Below, piece by piece: positions 1 through 8,335 of a stretch of 64,000 nt of DNA. A model generated the notes under the pieces. That model saw only the letters and a program-made list of their open reading frames with translations. It did no database searches and was not told the origin of the DNA. This DNA comes from Pseudomonas hormoni (lineage in GTDB: Bacteria; Pseudomonadota; Gammaproteobacteria; Pseudomonadales; Pseudomonadaceae), in assembly GCF_018502625.1 (NCBI RefSeq), contig NZ_CP075566.1, forward strand, positions 2,051,001 to 2,115,000, in the 5' to 3' direction. Position numbers and translations under genes: made by a program. Position 1 is the stretch's first letter. Each line of letters opens with the position of its first letter.

Positions 1-361
1 GCTGGAATTCGGCACGGTTCTGCGCGGCGTTGCGCAGGATCTCCAGCGCTTCGGGTTCGTCGTCGAGCATGGCCGGCAACAGCGCGCGGATTACCGCATC
101 GGCATCGAATTCGTTGAAGGCGGAATCGGTTTCCACGATCGGCACCGGCAAACCTGCGGCAGCGAACTGTTCAAGTGCGCTGCTGGCGGTGTGTTGCTGG
201 CGGCGCAGGTCGCCCGAGAGGCAGCGATCAAAGCGGATACCCAGCCCGGCGAGGTGCTGGCCGAGGACTTCTGCCTGGCGAATACCGGTCGGCGACAGGA
301 CGTCATAGTCGTCTGCACCAAAGGAGGCCTGGCCATGTCGAATCAAATAGATACTGCCCAC
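1..361 (-). CDS. Histidine phosphatase family protein (partial)
   Basis: Reading leftward from a GTG at 361, the product begins GSIYLIRHGQASFGADDYDVLS. The RHG motif near the N-terminus is the phosphohistidine motif of the histidine phosphatase (phosphoglycerate mutase-like) superfamily. The second conserved Arg is visible in the LSGDLRRQQHT stretch. The frame stays open upstream of 361, but family members start at this GTG/ATG position, so I chose it. The C-terminal part lies beyond the window edge. Substrate is unknown; such proteins are cytosolic phosphatases of diverse specificity. Confidence 0.8.
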   Translation of the reverse strand, partial: MGSIYLIRHGQASFGADDYDVLSPTGIRQAEVLGQHLAGLGIRFDRCLSGDLRRQQHTASSALEQFAAAGLPVPIVETDSAFNEFDADAVIRALLPAMLDDEPEALEILRNAAQNRAEFQ

Positions 362-561
362 GTCCGCGTCATCCCGGTACGTTGAAGGTTTGGCGAGGTT
401 ATGAGGATGACGGTGAGCTGTCAATGAAAAAACATACGCTTGTTTGAAATGCCCGTTCCAGCCTGTTGCCAGAGGTTTCACGGCTGGCCGCCGGGCCGGC
501 GCATGGGTATGCTGATGTTATCCCGCGCGCGTTATGCAGCGCATTGTATCGAGGAGTCCCT

Positions 562-1584
562 GTGGAGTTTCTGTCCGAATACGCCAGTTTCCTGGCTAAA
601 ACCGTGACACTGGTGATCGCCATTCTGGTGGTCCTGGCCAGTTTCGCGTCGTTGCGCAGTAAAGGTCGGCGCAAATCGGCCGGCCAGTTGCAAGTCAGCA
701 AACTCAATGATTTCTACAAAGGGCTGCGCGAACGCCTGGAGCAGACCTTGCTCGACAAGGACCAGCTCAAGGCCTTGCGCAAGGTAGAGGCTAAAACCGA
801 GAAAAAACAAAAGAAGAAACTCGAAGCCAAGCCCCGGGTATTCGTGCTGGATTTCGATGGCGACATCAAGGCATCGGCCACCGAAAGCCTGCGCCACGAA
901 ATTACCGCGCTGCTGACCTTGGCGACGCCAAAGGATGAAGTGGTGCTGCGTCTGGAAAGCGGCGGCGGCATGGTCCACAGCTACGGCCTGGCGTCCTCGC
1001 AACTGGCGCGCATTCGTGAGGCCGGCGTGCCGTTGACCGTGTGCATCGACAAGGTCGCGGCCAGCGGCGGCTACATGATGGCGTGCATCGGCGACAAGAT
1101 CATCAGCGCCCCGTTCGCGATACTCGGCTCGATCGGCGTGGTGGCGCAGTTGCCGAACGTCAATCGCCTGCTGAGGAAGCACGACATTGACTTTGAAGTC
1201 CTCACTGCCGGCGAATACAAGCGCACCCTGACCGTGTTTGGCGAAAACACCGAAAAGGGCCGTGAGAAGTTTCAGGAAGACCTGGACGTCACCCATCAGC
1301 TGTTCAAGAACTTTGTCTCGCGCTATCGCCCGCAACTGGCGATCGACGAGGTGGCCACTGGCGAAATCTGGCTCGGTGTTGCCGCGCTGGACAAGCAACT
1401 GGTCGATGAACTCAAGACCAGTGATGAATACCTCGCCGAACGAGCGAAGAAATCCGAGCTCTATCACTTGCACTACGCCGAACGCAAAAGCCTGCAGGAG
1501 CGCATTGGCATGGCAGCCAGCGGTTCGGTCGATCGCGTCTTGCTGACCTGGTGGAGCCGGTTGACCCAGCAACGCTTCTGGTGA
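562..1584 (+). CDS. sohB: SohB, inner-membrane S49 family serine protease
   Basis: The 340-residue product fits the SohB/SppA-like S49 peptidases, which cleave membrane-associated or signal-peptide-derived peptides from the inner-membrane face. An N-terminal membrane anchor (about residues 10-30) is followed by a basic linker and the S49 domain. The predicted catalytic Ser is Ser168 in AASGGYMM and the Lys is Lys220 in EYKRTLT, the SohB serine-lysine dyad. The GTG start at 562 is preceded by GGAG at 552-555; an upstream in-frame ATG at 466 would add an implausible extension. A rho-independent terminator follows at 1612-1640, so it looks monocistronic. Confidence 0.92.
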   Translation: MEFLSEYASFLAKTVTLVIAILVVLASFASLRSKGRRKSAGQLQVSKLNDFYKGLRERLEQTLLDKDQLKALRKVEAKTEKKQKKKLEAKPRVFVLDFDGDIKASATESLRHEITALLTLATPKDEVVLRLESGGGMVHSYGLASSQLARIREAGVPLTVCIDKVAASGGYMMACIGDKIISAPFAILGSIGVVAQLPNVNRLLRKHDIDFEVLTAGEYKRTLTVFGENTEKGREKFQEDLDVTHQLFKNFVSRYRPQLAIDEVATGEIWLGVAALDKQLVDELKTSDEYLAERAKKSELYHLHYAERKSLQERIGMAASGSVDRVLLTWWSRLTQQRFW

Positions 1585-1611
1585 TTTTCAAAGCGAGATT
1601 GTTCTGACCAT

Positions 1612-1640
1612 AAAGCCGTGGCACGTCCACGGTTTTTTTT
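1612..1640 (+). terminator. Rho-independent terminator after sohB
   Basis: CCGTGG (1616-1621) and CCACGG (1627-1632) form a 6-bp stem with a 5-nt loop, followed directly by eight T residues (1633-1640). It lies 28 nt beyond the sohB stop. Confidence 0.85.
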
Positions 1641-1772
1641 GCTCTCTGAAACGGTGCACTTTCCTTCCACACTCAGCGAAATGTCCTAAAGCCGCTGTCG
1701 CTTACTCCCGCTGTAGAAGGGGCCGAAGCCGGATAGGGTGATATTCCTTAATCGACTGCAAGGGAATGCACC

Positions 1773-4700
1773 ATGAAAGAACACGATGAAGAAGCCGGCC
1801 CTCATCCGGCCTCGAACTGGCGAATGCGCGACGAACTGAAAGACCTCGTGGACATCGCACTGCCCCAAACCCCTGGTCAGTTCGGCGAGCGCCAGATCAA
1901 GGAAAAATGGGGGCACGACATCGACCCACGGACCGCCATGCTGGTAACGCTCGATTACGATTACAAGGGGCATCCTGCACAGGACGGCATCCACCAGGGT
2001 CAAGTCAATAACTCACAATCATTGCTACAAACGCTACTCCTTGACTACCAGACTGTCGCCGATGGCCGATTCGGTGAAAATGTATTCGGCCTGCTGACCC
2101 CGCCTGACATCGGACCGAACATTCGCATCGTGGAAAAGGTCGATGAATTCGCCGATCGGGGCAGCGGCAACCACCGGGCTTATGAAGGCATTTATCGGCA
2201 GACCGTTCCGCAAATCTACGGGCCGACAACGCAGATTGCCTTGCGACCGGCCGACTTCAAGAAGTGGGTCTGGACCCTTGAATTGCAGGATTTGTACTGC
2301 GCCTATCTTGATCGCGCCTGGCCGTCCGACGCAGTGCTTACGGCTCCTGCGCCTTATGCCTTGAGGACGGCGGTCAAGTCGGCTTTTGTCTTGAGTGCCT
2401 GGCTGCAGCGTCATGAGCAACGGCTGAGTCAGGATGGTTTGAAGCTTGCGTTGCAGGCTGCTGGGTTATCAGTTGATCAGACGTGGGAAACGCTGACGAT
2501 CAACCAACTCCAAGCTGCAGTCCCGGTGACTTCCAGGGTGAAGGCAAGCCGCTTGAAACTCTATCGGTATACCGCAACCGATATCTGGACCTTTCGCAGC
2601 CCGTCCAGCGCCAGGGTGCTGGTGTACATTCCCGGTAACTCGTCACCGCTGCATGAATTCGCCGATGTCGGGAAATTGCGCCAATGGATTGTGGCGCAAG
2701 GGCGCGTGAACGAAACCAGGCAGGCGCTGGCAGGACACTTTGCCGATGCGGATTGCAAAGATGAAACCTTTCACGCAGGTGTACTGACTGCACTGGACGG
2801 CATGGCGGACTGGCCTAAAGAACACTGGCTGACGAAAGAGGCCGGCTTCTTCAACAACGATGGCTACTGGGATCCCGCCGAGTACATCGGCTTCGATGAC
2901 ACGCCGACAACAGCCGATGTTTTTGCACAATTGGTTCTGACGATGAAGCAGACGGCATTGGCCAGTGTCGCAACCATCCGTGATGATGCGCAGGTCAATC
3001 GCGACAATCTGAGTGCCGTTGTCGAGCCGATCGTGCAGTGGGTCAACCGCTTCGGCCCTCTGGCGTTGTTCGTCCCCGGCGGCGAAGGTTTGCTGGCACT
3101 GGCCGGGCTAATCGACGCGGGCTACGGGCTGAATCAAGCGGTGAATGGTGAAACCGCGAGTGAACGCTCCGAGGGCGTGACGCGTGCGGTGTTTGGCTTG
3201 CTCAACGCGCTGCCGCTGGTGAGGGATGCGGCCCTGGCGGAGGGCGACGCGGCGGAAATCGGAGCGGTGAAGAGCACCGATCATGGGGCTGGCGAACCTT
3301 CGATGGCACCCACTGCAATCGAGCTGCCCGTGCAGGCGACTCACCCTGTCCCGAACCGGGTAGCACTCCTGCGCGGAATCGATCCTTCGATGGCGTCTTT
3401 CAGTGATGAAACGCTCGCGCAGATCGGCAAGGTCAGTGCGATCGATGACGACATGCTGCGCCTGATGCAGACGGGGCGCCCGCCGACGCCGTTGCTGGCG
3501 GATACGATCAGCCGTTTCAGGATCGACCAGGATCTGGCGCTGACCGGCCACCCCGAACTGTTCAACACCCACTACGAAGCACTCCAGCACTCCGGGCACG
3601 AATGGGTGCGGTTGTTTCAAGACGAATACCCGGGACTGCCGAAAAGCGCCATCGAACAGATGCTCGATCGCTATGGCGTAGATATTCAGGCACCACCCGA
3701 TGCCTCCGAGGCCATGCAGGTGTTCAAACGCCTGGACAGCAAGGCTCGCCAGTATCAGCAGCATGTGCGGCTCAATCGCGCGTACGAGGGTTTGTACCTT
3801 CGCTCGGTGCTCAATCCGGAGTCGGACACGCTGGCCTTGCACTCGCTGAAAAACCTTTCCGGTTGGCCGCGGAATCTGCGGATCGAAGTCCTGGATCAGT
3901 CAACCTTCGGTCAGGTGCTGGACCGTAGCGGCCCACTCGATGCAACGGATGTTCGACGCCTGATCAAGTCGCAAGACCACTACCTCCACAAGGGACTGGA
4001 AACCGATTTTTTCGGCGCGCTTCTCGGAGTGTTATCGGACGATGAGCGTTCGGCGCTACACCTGCCGTTGCTCGATCAGGCCAGTGACTTACGGTTGAAG
4101 ATCGGAGAACACGCGTTGCCCCGGTCCGAACTCATGCTCGGGTTGGGGCGGATGGACGCCAGGCTGCCTTTTGAGGCCTGGGGACTCAAGGGTGGAGGCT
4201 CCCCGGGCATTCCGCCGTTTTCAGCGTTGACACACGACATGATGCGGCTGCAGGTCAAGGACATTTACCCCGACTTCAGCAACGCTGAAGCCGATGAGTT
4301 TTTGCAACAGGCGGGTGCACGGGCCCAGGCGCACATTGATGGGTTGAAACAGCAATTTCAGCAATTGAACAGCGATCTGGACAGTTGGATCGATCAGGCA
4401 GCCGACGACGTCGAAGACATGGACCTTCCATTTCTGCTGGCCGGTGATGACGAGGCCCAGGGGATGAGCCACGCGCAGATCGCCGCCCATAACGTGGCGT
4501 TGCTGCAAGAATCGCTACAGGACGAGCGGGCACTGAGGACCGAACTGGCGGACGAATTGATTGCCATCTGGCAAAAGCGTGCGCCGGGACAAGGTAGCCA
4601 CTATTCAGGCAGCTACTCGGCCGGGTTCACAATGCATATGAATTTTGAGGATTTCCATCGCTTGCCAGCCCTGAATGTCCGCCTCAACGAGGTGACCGGA

Positions 4701-5630
4701 TTGTCGATGCAAGGTTTTCACGTGGTCGAGCGAGAAAGCCTTGATGGTTTCCTGGAATCCTTTCCGAATCTGCGCATCCTGAATCTGGACAGTGTCGATC
4801 TTCGTCTTCCCGACGAGGACGAAGAGCTGCAAAGCGTCTTGCCGCCCGCCATCACCAAAATGCGCCATTTGATTTCGTTGAATCTCAGGGCGGCCGAAAT
4901 GGAACTGAAAGAAGCCACAGCTTCGCAGTTTTCCGGGTTGGTCCATTTGCAGGCGCTGGACCTGAGTGACAACCCGCTAACGATACCGCCTGTGGTTCTC
5001 GGAATGAGTGAACTGCGCTGGCTGAACCTGCGTAATACACAAATTGGCTCGTGCCCGATCGGAATCATGGATCAACCGTATCTGAACACGCTGGACTTGC
5101 GAAATAACCGGATAGCCCGAGTGCCTCACGCCGTAGTCAACCAGGCCATCGGGCGGGACCGCGTTCTGCTGCAGGGCAACCCGCTGACCGACGAGGACAC
5201 GTTGTTGCGTCTTGTGGCGCATCGGCAGCAAACGGGGATCAACCTGTGGTTGAGCGAGCCCGGCCCGGACTACGGCGACGTCATCGGGTGGCTGCGGGAA
5301 GGCGATGACGAACAACGCCAGGCCAGACGCTTGATCTGGCAGCGGCTGGCAGCCAGGCGGCAAGGGCCGCGCTTTTTAAGAACCATGGACGGTTTGAGTT
5401 TGACCGCGGATTTCCGCGTGGATTATCTGTCGCTGCAGGCGAGGGTCTGGCGACTGCTGGGCGAAGCCGATGCTTCAGAGGAGTTGTGGGCGCGCCTGGC
5501 CGAGGATGTCGAAGTGACCGAGGCTGATGCGGACAACCCGTTTGCGGTGTTCATGGTGCTGGAGAATCGAGCGAGGCTGTTTCGGGACTGGGTGTCCCTG
5601 GGGCGACCGTTTCCAGTCAATGCAAGGTAG
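1773..5630 (+). CDS. Large LRR protein with dermonecrotic-toxin-like N-terminus and degenerate NEL-like C-terminus
   Basis: The 1285-residue product has the architecture of Pseudomonas DUF6543 (dermonecrotic toxin-like) LRR effectors. The N-terminal 450 residues resemble that domain, with a hydrophobic stretch near 425-460. A helical, charged middle part follows. Leucine-rich repeats run from about 960 to 1125 (for example LQALDLSDNPLTIPP and LNTLDLRNNRIARVP). The last 130 residues look like the start of a NEL-type E3 ubiquitin ligase domain (RVWRLLGEADASEELWARL). Where related proteins, as I recall them, carry the catalytic TCxD motif, this one reads TEAD, and the protein stops soon after, so ligase activity is doubtful. 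ATG at 1773 has AAGGGAA just upstream. No secretion signal is visible; a type III, type VI or Tc-like role is only inferred. Family assignment is moderate. Confidence 0.6.
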   Translation: MKEHDEEAGPHPASNWRMRDELKDLVDIALPQTPGQFGERQIKEKWGHDIDPRTAMLVTLDYDYKGHPAQDGIHQGQVNNSQSLLQTLLLDYQTVADGRFGENVFGLLTPPDIGPNIRIVEKVDEFADRGSGNHRAYEGIYRQTVPQIYGPTTQIALRPADFKKWVWTLELQDLYCAYLDRAWPSDAVLTAPAPYALRTAVKSAFVLSAWLQRHEQRLSQDGLKLALQAAGLSVDQTWETLTINQLQAAVPVTSRVKASRLKLYRYTATDIWTFRSPSSARVLVYIPGNSSPLHEFADVGKLRQWIVAQGRVNETRQALAGHFADADCKDETFHAGVLTALDGMADWPKEHWLTKEAGFFNNDGYWDPAEYIGFDDTPTTADVFAQLVLTMKQTALASVATIRDDAQVNRDNLSAVVEPIVQWVNRFGPLALFVPGGEGLLALAGLIDAGYGLNQAVNGETASERSEGVTRAVFGLLNALPLVRDAALAEGDAAEIGAVKSTDHGAGEPSMAPTAIELPVQATHPVPNRVALLRGIDPSMASFSDETLAQIGKVSAIDDDMLRLMQTGRPPTPLLADTISRFRIDQDLALTGHPELFNTHYEALQHSGHEWVRLFQDEYPGLPKSAIEQMLDRYGVDIQAPPDASEAMQVFKRLDSKARQYQQHVRLNRAYEGLYLRSVLNPESDTLALHSLKNLSGWPRNLRIEVLDQSTFGQVLDRSGPLDATDVRRLIKSQDHYLHKGLETDFFGALLGVLSDDERSALHLPLLDQASDLRLKIGEHALPRSELMLGLGRMDARLPFEAWGLKGGGSPGIPPFSALTHDMMRLQVKDIYPDFSNAEADEFLQQAGARAQAHIDGLKQQFQQLNSDLDSWIDQAADDVEDMDLPFLLAGDDEAQGMSHAQIAAHNVALLQESLQDERALRTELADELIAIWQKRAPGQGSHYSGSYSAGFTMHMNFEDFHRLPALNVRLNEVTGLSMQGFHVVERESLDGFLESFPNLRILNLDSVDLRLPDEDEELQSVLPPAITKMRHLISLNLRAAEMELKEATASQFSGLVHLQALDLSDNPLTIPPVVLGMSELRWLNLRNTQIGSCPIGIMDQPYLNTLDLRNNRIARVPHAVVNQAIGRDRVLLQGNPLTDEDTLLRLVAHRQQTGINLWLSEPGPDYGDVIGWLREGDDEQRQARRLIWQRLAARRQGPRFLRTMDGLSLTADFRVDYLSLQARVWRLLGEADASEELWARLAEDVEVTEADADNPFAVFMVLENRARLFRDWVSLGRPFPVNAR

Positions 5631-5638
5631 GGCGCGTA

Positions 5639-5666
5639 CCTTGAACCCCTGAAAAGGGGTTCAAGG
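5639..5666. terminator. Strong hairpin between convergent genes
   Basis: CCTTGAACCCCT (5639-5650) pairs perfectly with AGGGGTTCAAGG (5655-5666) around a GAAA tetraloop. It sits between the LRR protein and the convergent DUF934 gene. No U-tract follows on either strand, so it may be a weak bidirectional terminator or an RNA-stabilising end. Confidence 0.6.
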
Positions 5667-5674
5667 TGTGACGA

Positions 5675-6169
5675 TCAACGACGACGGAACAGCGGTAGCG
5701 GTTCGTCGGTGGCGGCCTGATAGGTCACCGAGAAGTCCCTGAGACCTTCAAGGGCTTCGTACGGGTCTTTGTCGGCGCGAATGGCAAATGCGTCGAAACC
5801 GCAGCGATGCATATAAAACAGCTGGTCACGCAACACATCACCAATCGCCCGAAGTTCACCTTTGAAACCGTAACGGTCACGCAGCAGGCGGGCGTTGGAG
5901 TAGTTGCGGCCGTCGGTGAAGGCCGGGAAGTTCAGGGCGATGACCTGGAAGTCCGTGACGTCTTCACCGATTTCTTCGGCTTCTTCATCGGCATCCAGCC
6001 ACACACCCAGGCCGCCATCGCGGGCCTTGAGCATGCGGCCGTGTTCGCGCCACAGCTGCAACGGGACGATCAGGTCGTCGCAGTTGCTGATCTCGTCGAT
6101 GTTGAAGTCCTTGGGCAACAGGTGCCAGGTTTCGTCGACGACTTCGTTGTTTTTAATGATTCGCTGCAT
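5675..6169 (-). CDS. DUF934 family protein, sulfite-reductase partner
   Basis: This 164-residue protein begins MQRIIKNNEVVDETWHLLP. It is the DUF934 protein that accompanies cysI in pseudomonads and other proteobacteria. Its exact role in sulfate assimilation is not established; an accessory or electron-transfer role for the siroheme reductase is usually assumed. The start at 6169 lies inside the 3' end of cysI (17-nt overlap), which indicates translational coupling in one operon. A longer start at 6199 would extend further into cysI and is less likely. The motif GFKGELRAIGDVLRDQL is typical of the family. Confidence 0.85.
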   Translation of the reverse strand: MQRIIKNNEVVDETWHLLPKDFNIDEISNCDDLIVPLQLWREHGRMLKARDGGLGVWLDADEEAEEIGEDVTDFQVIALNFPAFTDGRNYSNARLLRDRYGFKGELRAIGDVLRDQLFYMHRCGFDAFAIRADKDPYEALEGLRDFSVTYQAATDEPLPLFRRR

Positions 6170-7811
6170 AGACGCGTTCCTTGAAGAGGTCGATGCCAAT
6201 ACGCTGGTAGGTGTCGATGAAGCGCTCGTCTTCGGTACGTTGTTCGATGTACACGTCGATCAGCTTTTCGATCACATCAGGCATGGCTTCCTGGGCAAAG
6301 GACGGGCCGAGGATCTTGCCCAGGCTCGCATCGCGACTGGCGCTGCCGCCGAGGGACACCTGGTAGAACTCTTCGCCTTTCTTGTCCACTCCGAGAATGC
6401 CGATGTGGCCAACGTGGTGGTGACCACAGGCGTTCATGCAACCGGAGATGTTCAGGTCCAGTTCACCGATGTCGAACAGGTAGTCCAGGTCGTCGAAACG
6501 GCGCTGGATCGATTCGGCGATCGGGATCGACTTGGCGTTGGCCAGCGAGCAGAAATCACCGCCAGGGCAGCAGATGATGTCGGTCAGCAGACCGATGTTC
6601 GGCGTGGCGAAACCTTGCTCGCGCAGTTCGCCCCACATGGCGAACAACTGGCTCTGTTCAACGTCGGCCAGAATGATGTTCTGCTCGTGGGACGTGCGCA
6701 GTTGACCGAAGCTGTAACGATCGGCCAGGTCGGCCACGGCGTCGAGCTGCTTGTCGGTGATGTCGCCCGGCGCAACGCCGGTCGGCTTCAGGGACAGGGT
6801 CACGGCGACATAACCCGGCTTCTTGTGCGCCAGGGTATTGCGGGTACGCCAGCGAGCGAAGCCCGGGTGTTGCTTGTCGAGTTCGATGAGTTCGGCGGCC
6901 TGGTTGTCCAGCGCCTTGTAGTCCGGGTCGACGAAGTGCTTGGCGACGCGATGCACTTCGGCCTCGGTCAGCGTGGTCTGGCCCCCGCGAAGGTGTTCCA
7001 TTTCCGCGTCGACTTTTTGCGCGAACACTTCAGGTGTCAGGGCCTTGACCAGAATCTTGATCCGCGCCTTGTACTTGTTGTCACGACGGCCATAGCGGTT
7101 GTAAACACGCAGGATAGCGTCGAGGTAGCTCAACAGGTCTTGCCACGGCAGGAATTCATTGATGAACGCGCCGACCACCGGAGTACGGCCCAGGCCACCG
7201 CCGACCAGCACACGGAAGCCCAGTTCGCCCGCGGCGTTGTGCACCGGCTCAAGGCCGATGTCATGGACTTCGATGGCCGCACGGTCGGAAGTCGAACCGT
7301 TGATGGCGATCTTGAATTTACGCGGCAGGTAAGCGAATTCCGGGTGGAACGTAGTCCACTGGCGAACGATCTCGCACCATGGGCGCGGGTCGATCAATTC
7401 ATCGGCGGCGACACCGGCGAACTGGTCGGTGGTGACGTTGCGCAGGCAGTTGCCGCTGGTCTGGATCGCGTGCATCTGCACGGTCGCCAGCTCAGCCAGG
7501 ATGTCCGGGATGTCTTCCAGCGCCGGCCAGTTGAACTGCACGTTCTGGCGGGTACTGATGTGGGCATAGCCCTTGTCGTAGTCGCGGGCAATCTTGGCCA
7601 TCATTCGCGTCTGGCGCGAAGTCAGCTGGCCGTAAGGCACAGCCACCCGCAGCATCGGCGCGAAGCGCTGGATATAAAGCCCGTTTTGCAAGCGCAGAGG
7701 GCGGAATTCTTCTTCGCTCAGCTCGCCTGCCAGATAGCGTCGGGTCTGATCACGGAACTGCTTGACGCGGTCCTCGATGATCCGCTGATCGTACTCGTCG
7801 TATACGTACAT
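6153..7811 (-). CDS. cysI: Assimilatory nitrite/sulfite reductase (CysI-type)
   Basis: The 552-residue enzyme begins MYVYDEYDQRIIEDRVKQF. It belongs to the siroheme/[4Fe-4S] reductases that reduce sulfite to sulfide for cysteine synthesis. Two ferredoxin-like half-domains and two siroheme domains are arranged as in the family. The cluster-binding cysteines are visible as CPGGDFC near residue 412 and CMNACG near residue 457. Linkage to DUF934 points to sulfite rather than nitrite as substrate, as in other pseudomonads. ATG at 7811 is preferred; upstream in-frame codons encode a low-complexity Arg/Pro-rich stretch unlike family members. About 290 bp of upstream non-coding DNA should hold the promoter and CysB control sites. 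Confidence 0.9.
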   Translation of the reverse strand: MYVYDEYDQRIIEDRVKQFRDQTRRYLAGELSEEEFRPLRLQNGLYIQRFAPMLRVAVPYGQLTSRQTRMMAKIARDYDKGYAHISTRQNVQFNWPALEDIPDILAELATVQMHAIQTSGNCLRNVTTDQFAGVAADELIDPRPWCEIVRQWTTFHPEFAYLPRKFKIAINGSTSDRAAIEVHDIGLEPVHNAAGELGFRVLVGGGLGRTPVVGAFINEFLPWQDLLSYLDAILRVYNRYGRRDNKYKARIKILVKALTPEVFAQKVDAEMEHLRGGQTTLTEAEVHRVAKHFVDPDYKALDNQAAELIELDKQHPGFARWRTRNTLAHKKPGYVAVTLSLKPTGVAPGDITDKQLDAVADLADRYSFGQLRTSHEQNIILADVEQSQLFAMWGELREQGFATPNIGLLTDIICCPGGDFCSLANAKSIPIAESIQRRFDDLDYLFDIGELDLNISGCMNACGHHHVGHIGILGVDKKGEEFYQVSLGGSASRDASLGKILGPSFAQEAMPDVIEKLIDVYIEQRTEDERFIDTYQRIGIDLFKERVYAANH

Positions 7812-8105
7812 ATAAGTCCTGTTCTCAGGCTTGGGCCGGTCGGATCCAGTTGCGATTTTCGCTTGCTGACATCTCCGATACTGCCTCGGCAATTCTGCGC
7901 GCACGGCCGCGCACTCCCTACGGAGCCGGGGCAAGATACCAGTTTGGAGTTATGCGCAAAAGTGATGTTTGAGTATATGTAAAGAACCAAAACGACTAAC
8001 GAGAACCGTTATTGATAAACCCGTATTTGTCGTGCGGGCAATCCTCGTCTTTACTGTGGTCGAGTCTTTATGCAATCACCGATAAAACCGACAAGAGGCG
8101 ATGCA
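7812..8105. other. Intergenic control region upstream of cysI and the small ORF
   Basis: This is a divergent, AT-richer region between cysI (leftward) and the 37-codon ORF (rightward). It contains AT-rich stretches such as GAGTATATGTAAAG near 7970 and TTGATAAAC near 8011 that could belong to promoters. No palindrome or riboswitch was recognised. A CysB site is expected by analogy only. Confidence 0.35.
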
Positions 8106-8219
8106 ATGAGCAACCCTACCAAAGCTTCAAAGCCTGACAGTACGGTCGATGCGTGGGCCATTCTGTTCCTGATCATTCTGGTCGTAGGCACCGCGGTATT
8201 CTGGGTCAGCCATCAATAA
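8106..8219 (+). CDS. 37-residue single-pass membrane peptide
   Basis: The short frame encodes MSNPTKASKPDSTVDAWAIL followed by one hydrophobic helix (LFLIILVVGTAVFWVSHQ region). A polar N-terminus and a C-terminal transmembrane segment of about 19 residues are clear. GAGG at 8094-8097 is well placed as a ribosome-binding site. Short annotated membrane proteins of this kind are frequent in Pseudomonas genomes but have no assigned function. The base composition and good RBS support a real gene. Confidence 0.6.
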   Translation: MSNPTKASKPDSTVDAWAILFLIILVVGTAVFWVSHQ

Positions 8220-8335
8220 CCGACCCCGTCCGGGCCAGACTCTGACGATTGTCGGACAGAAGCCGGAATAAACGCCGTTTTACGGAGGTTCGCTGGCTAT
8301 AATGCGCAGCGAATTTCCGGGGGCTCGGACGATCA

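Noticed and set aside
5675..5700. Remainder of the NEL domain of the LRR protein in another frame after its stop
   Set aside because: The hairpin and the convergent DUF934 gene follow within 45 bp, so no displaced C-terminal segment exists here.
5904..7982. A 692-codon open frame antisense to cysI
   Set aside because: It lies opposite an unmistakable CysI with all cluster ligands; the antisense product has no recognisable motifs.
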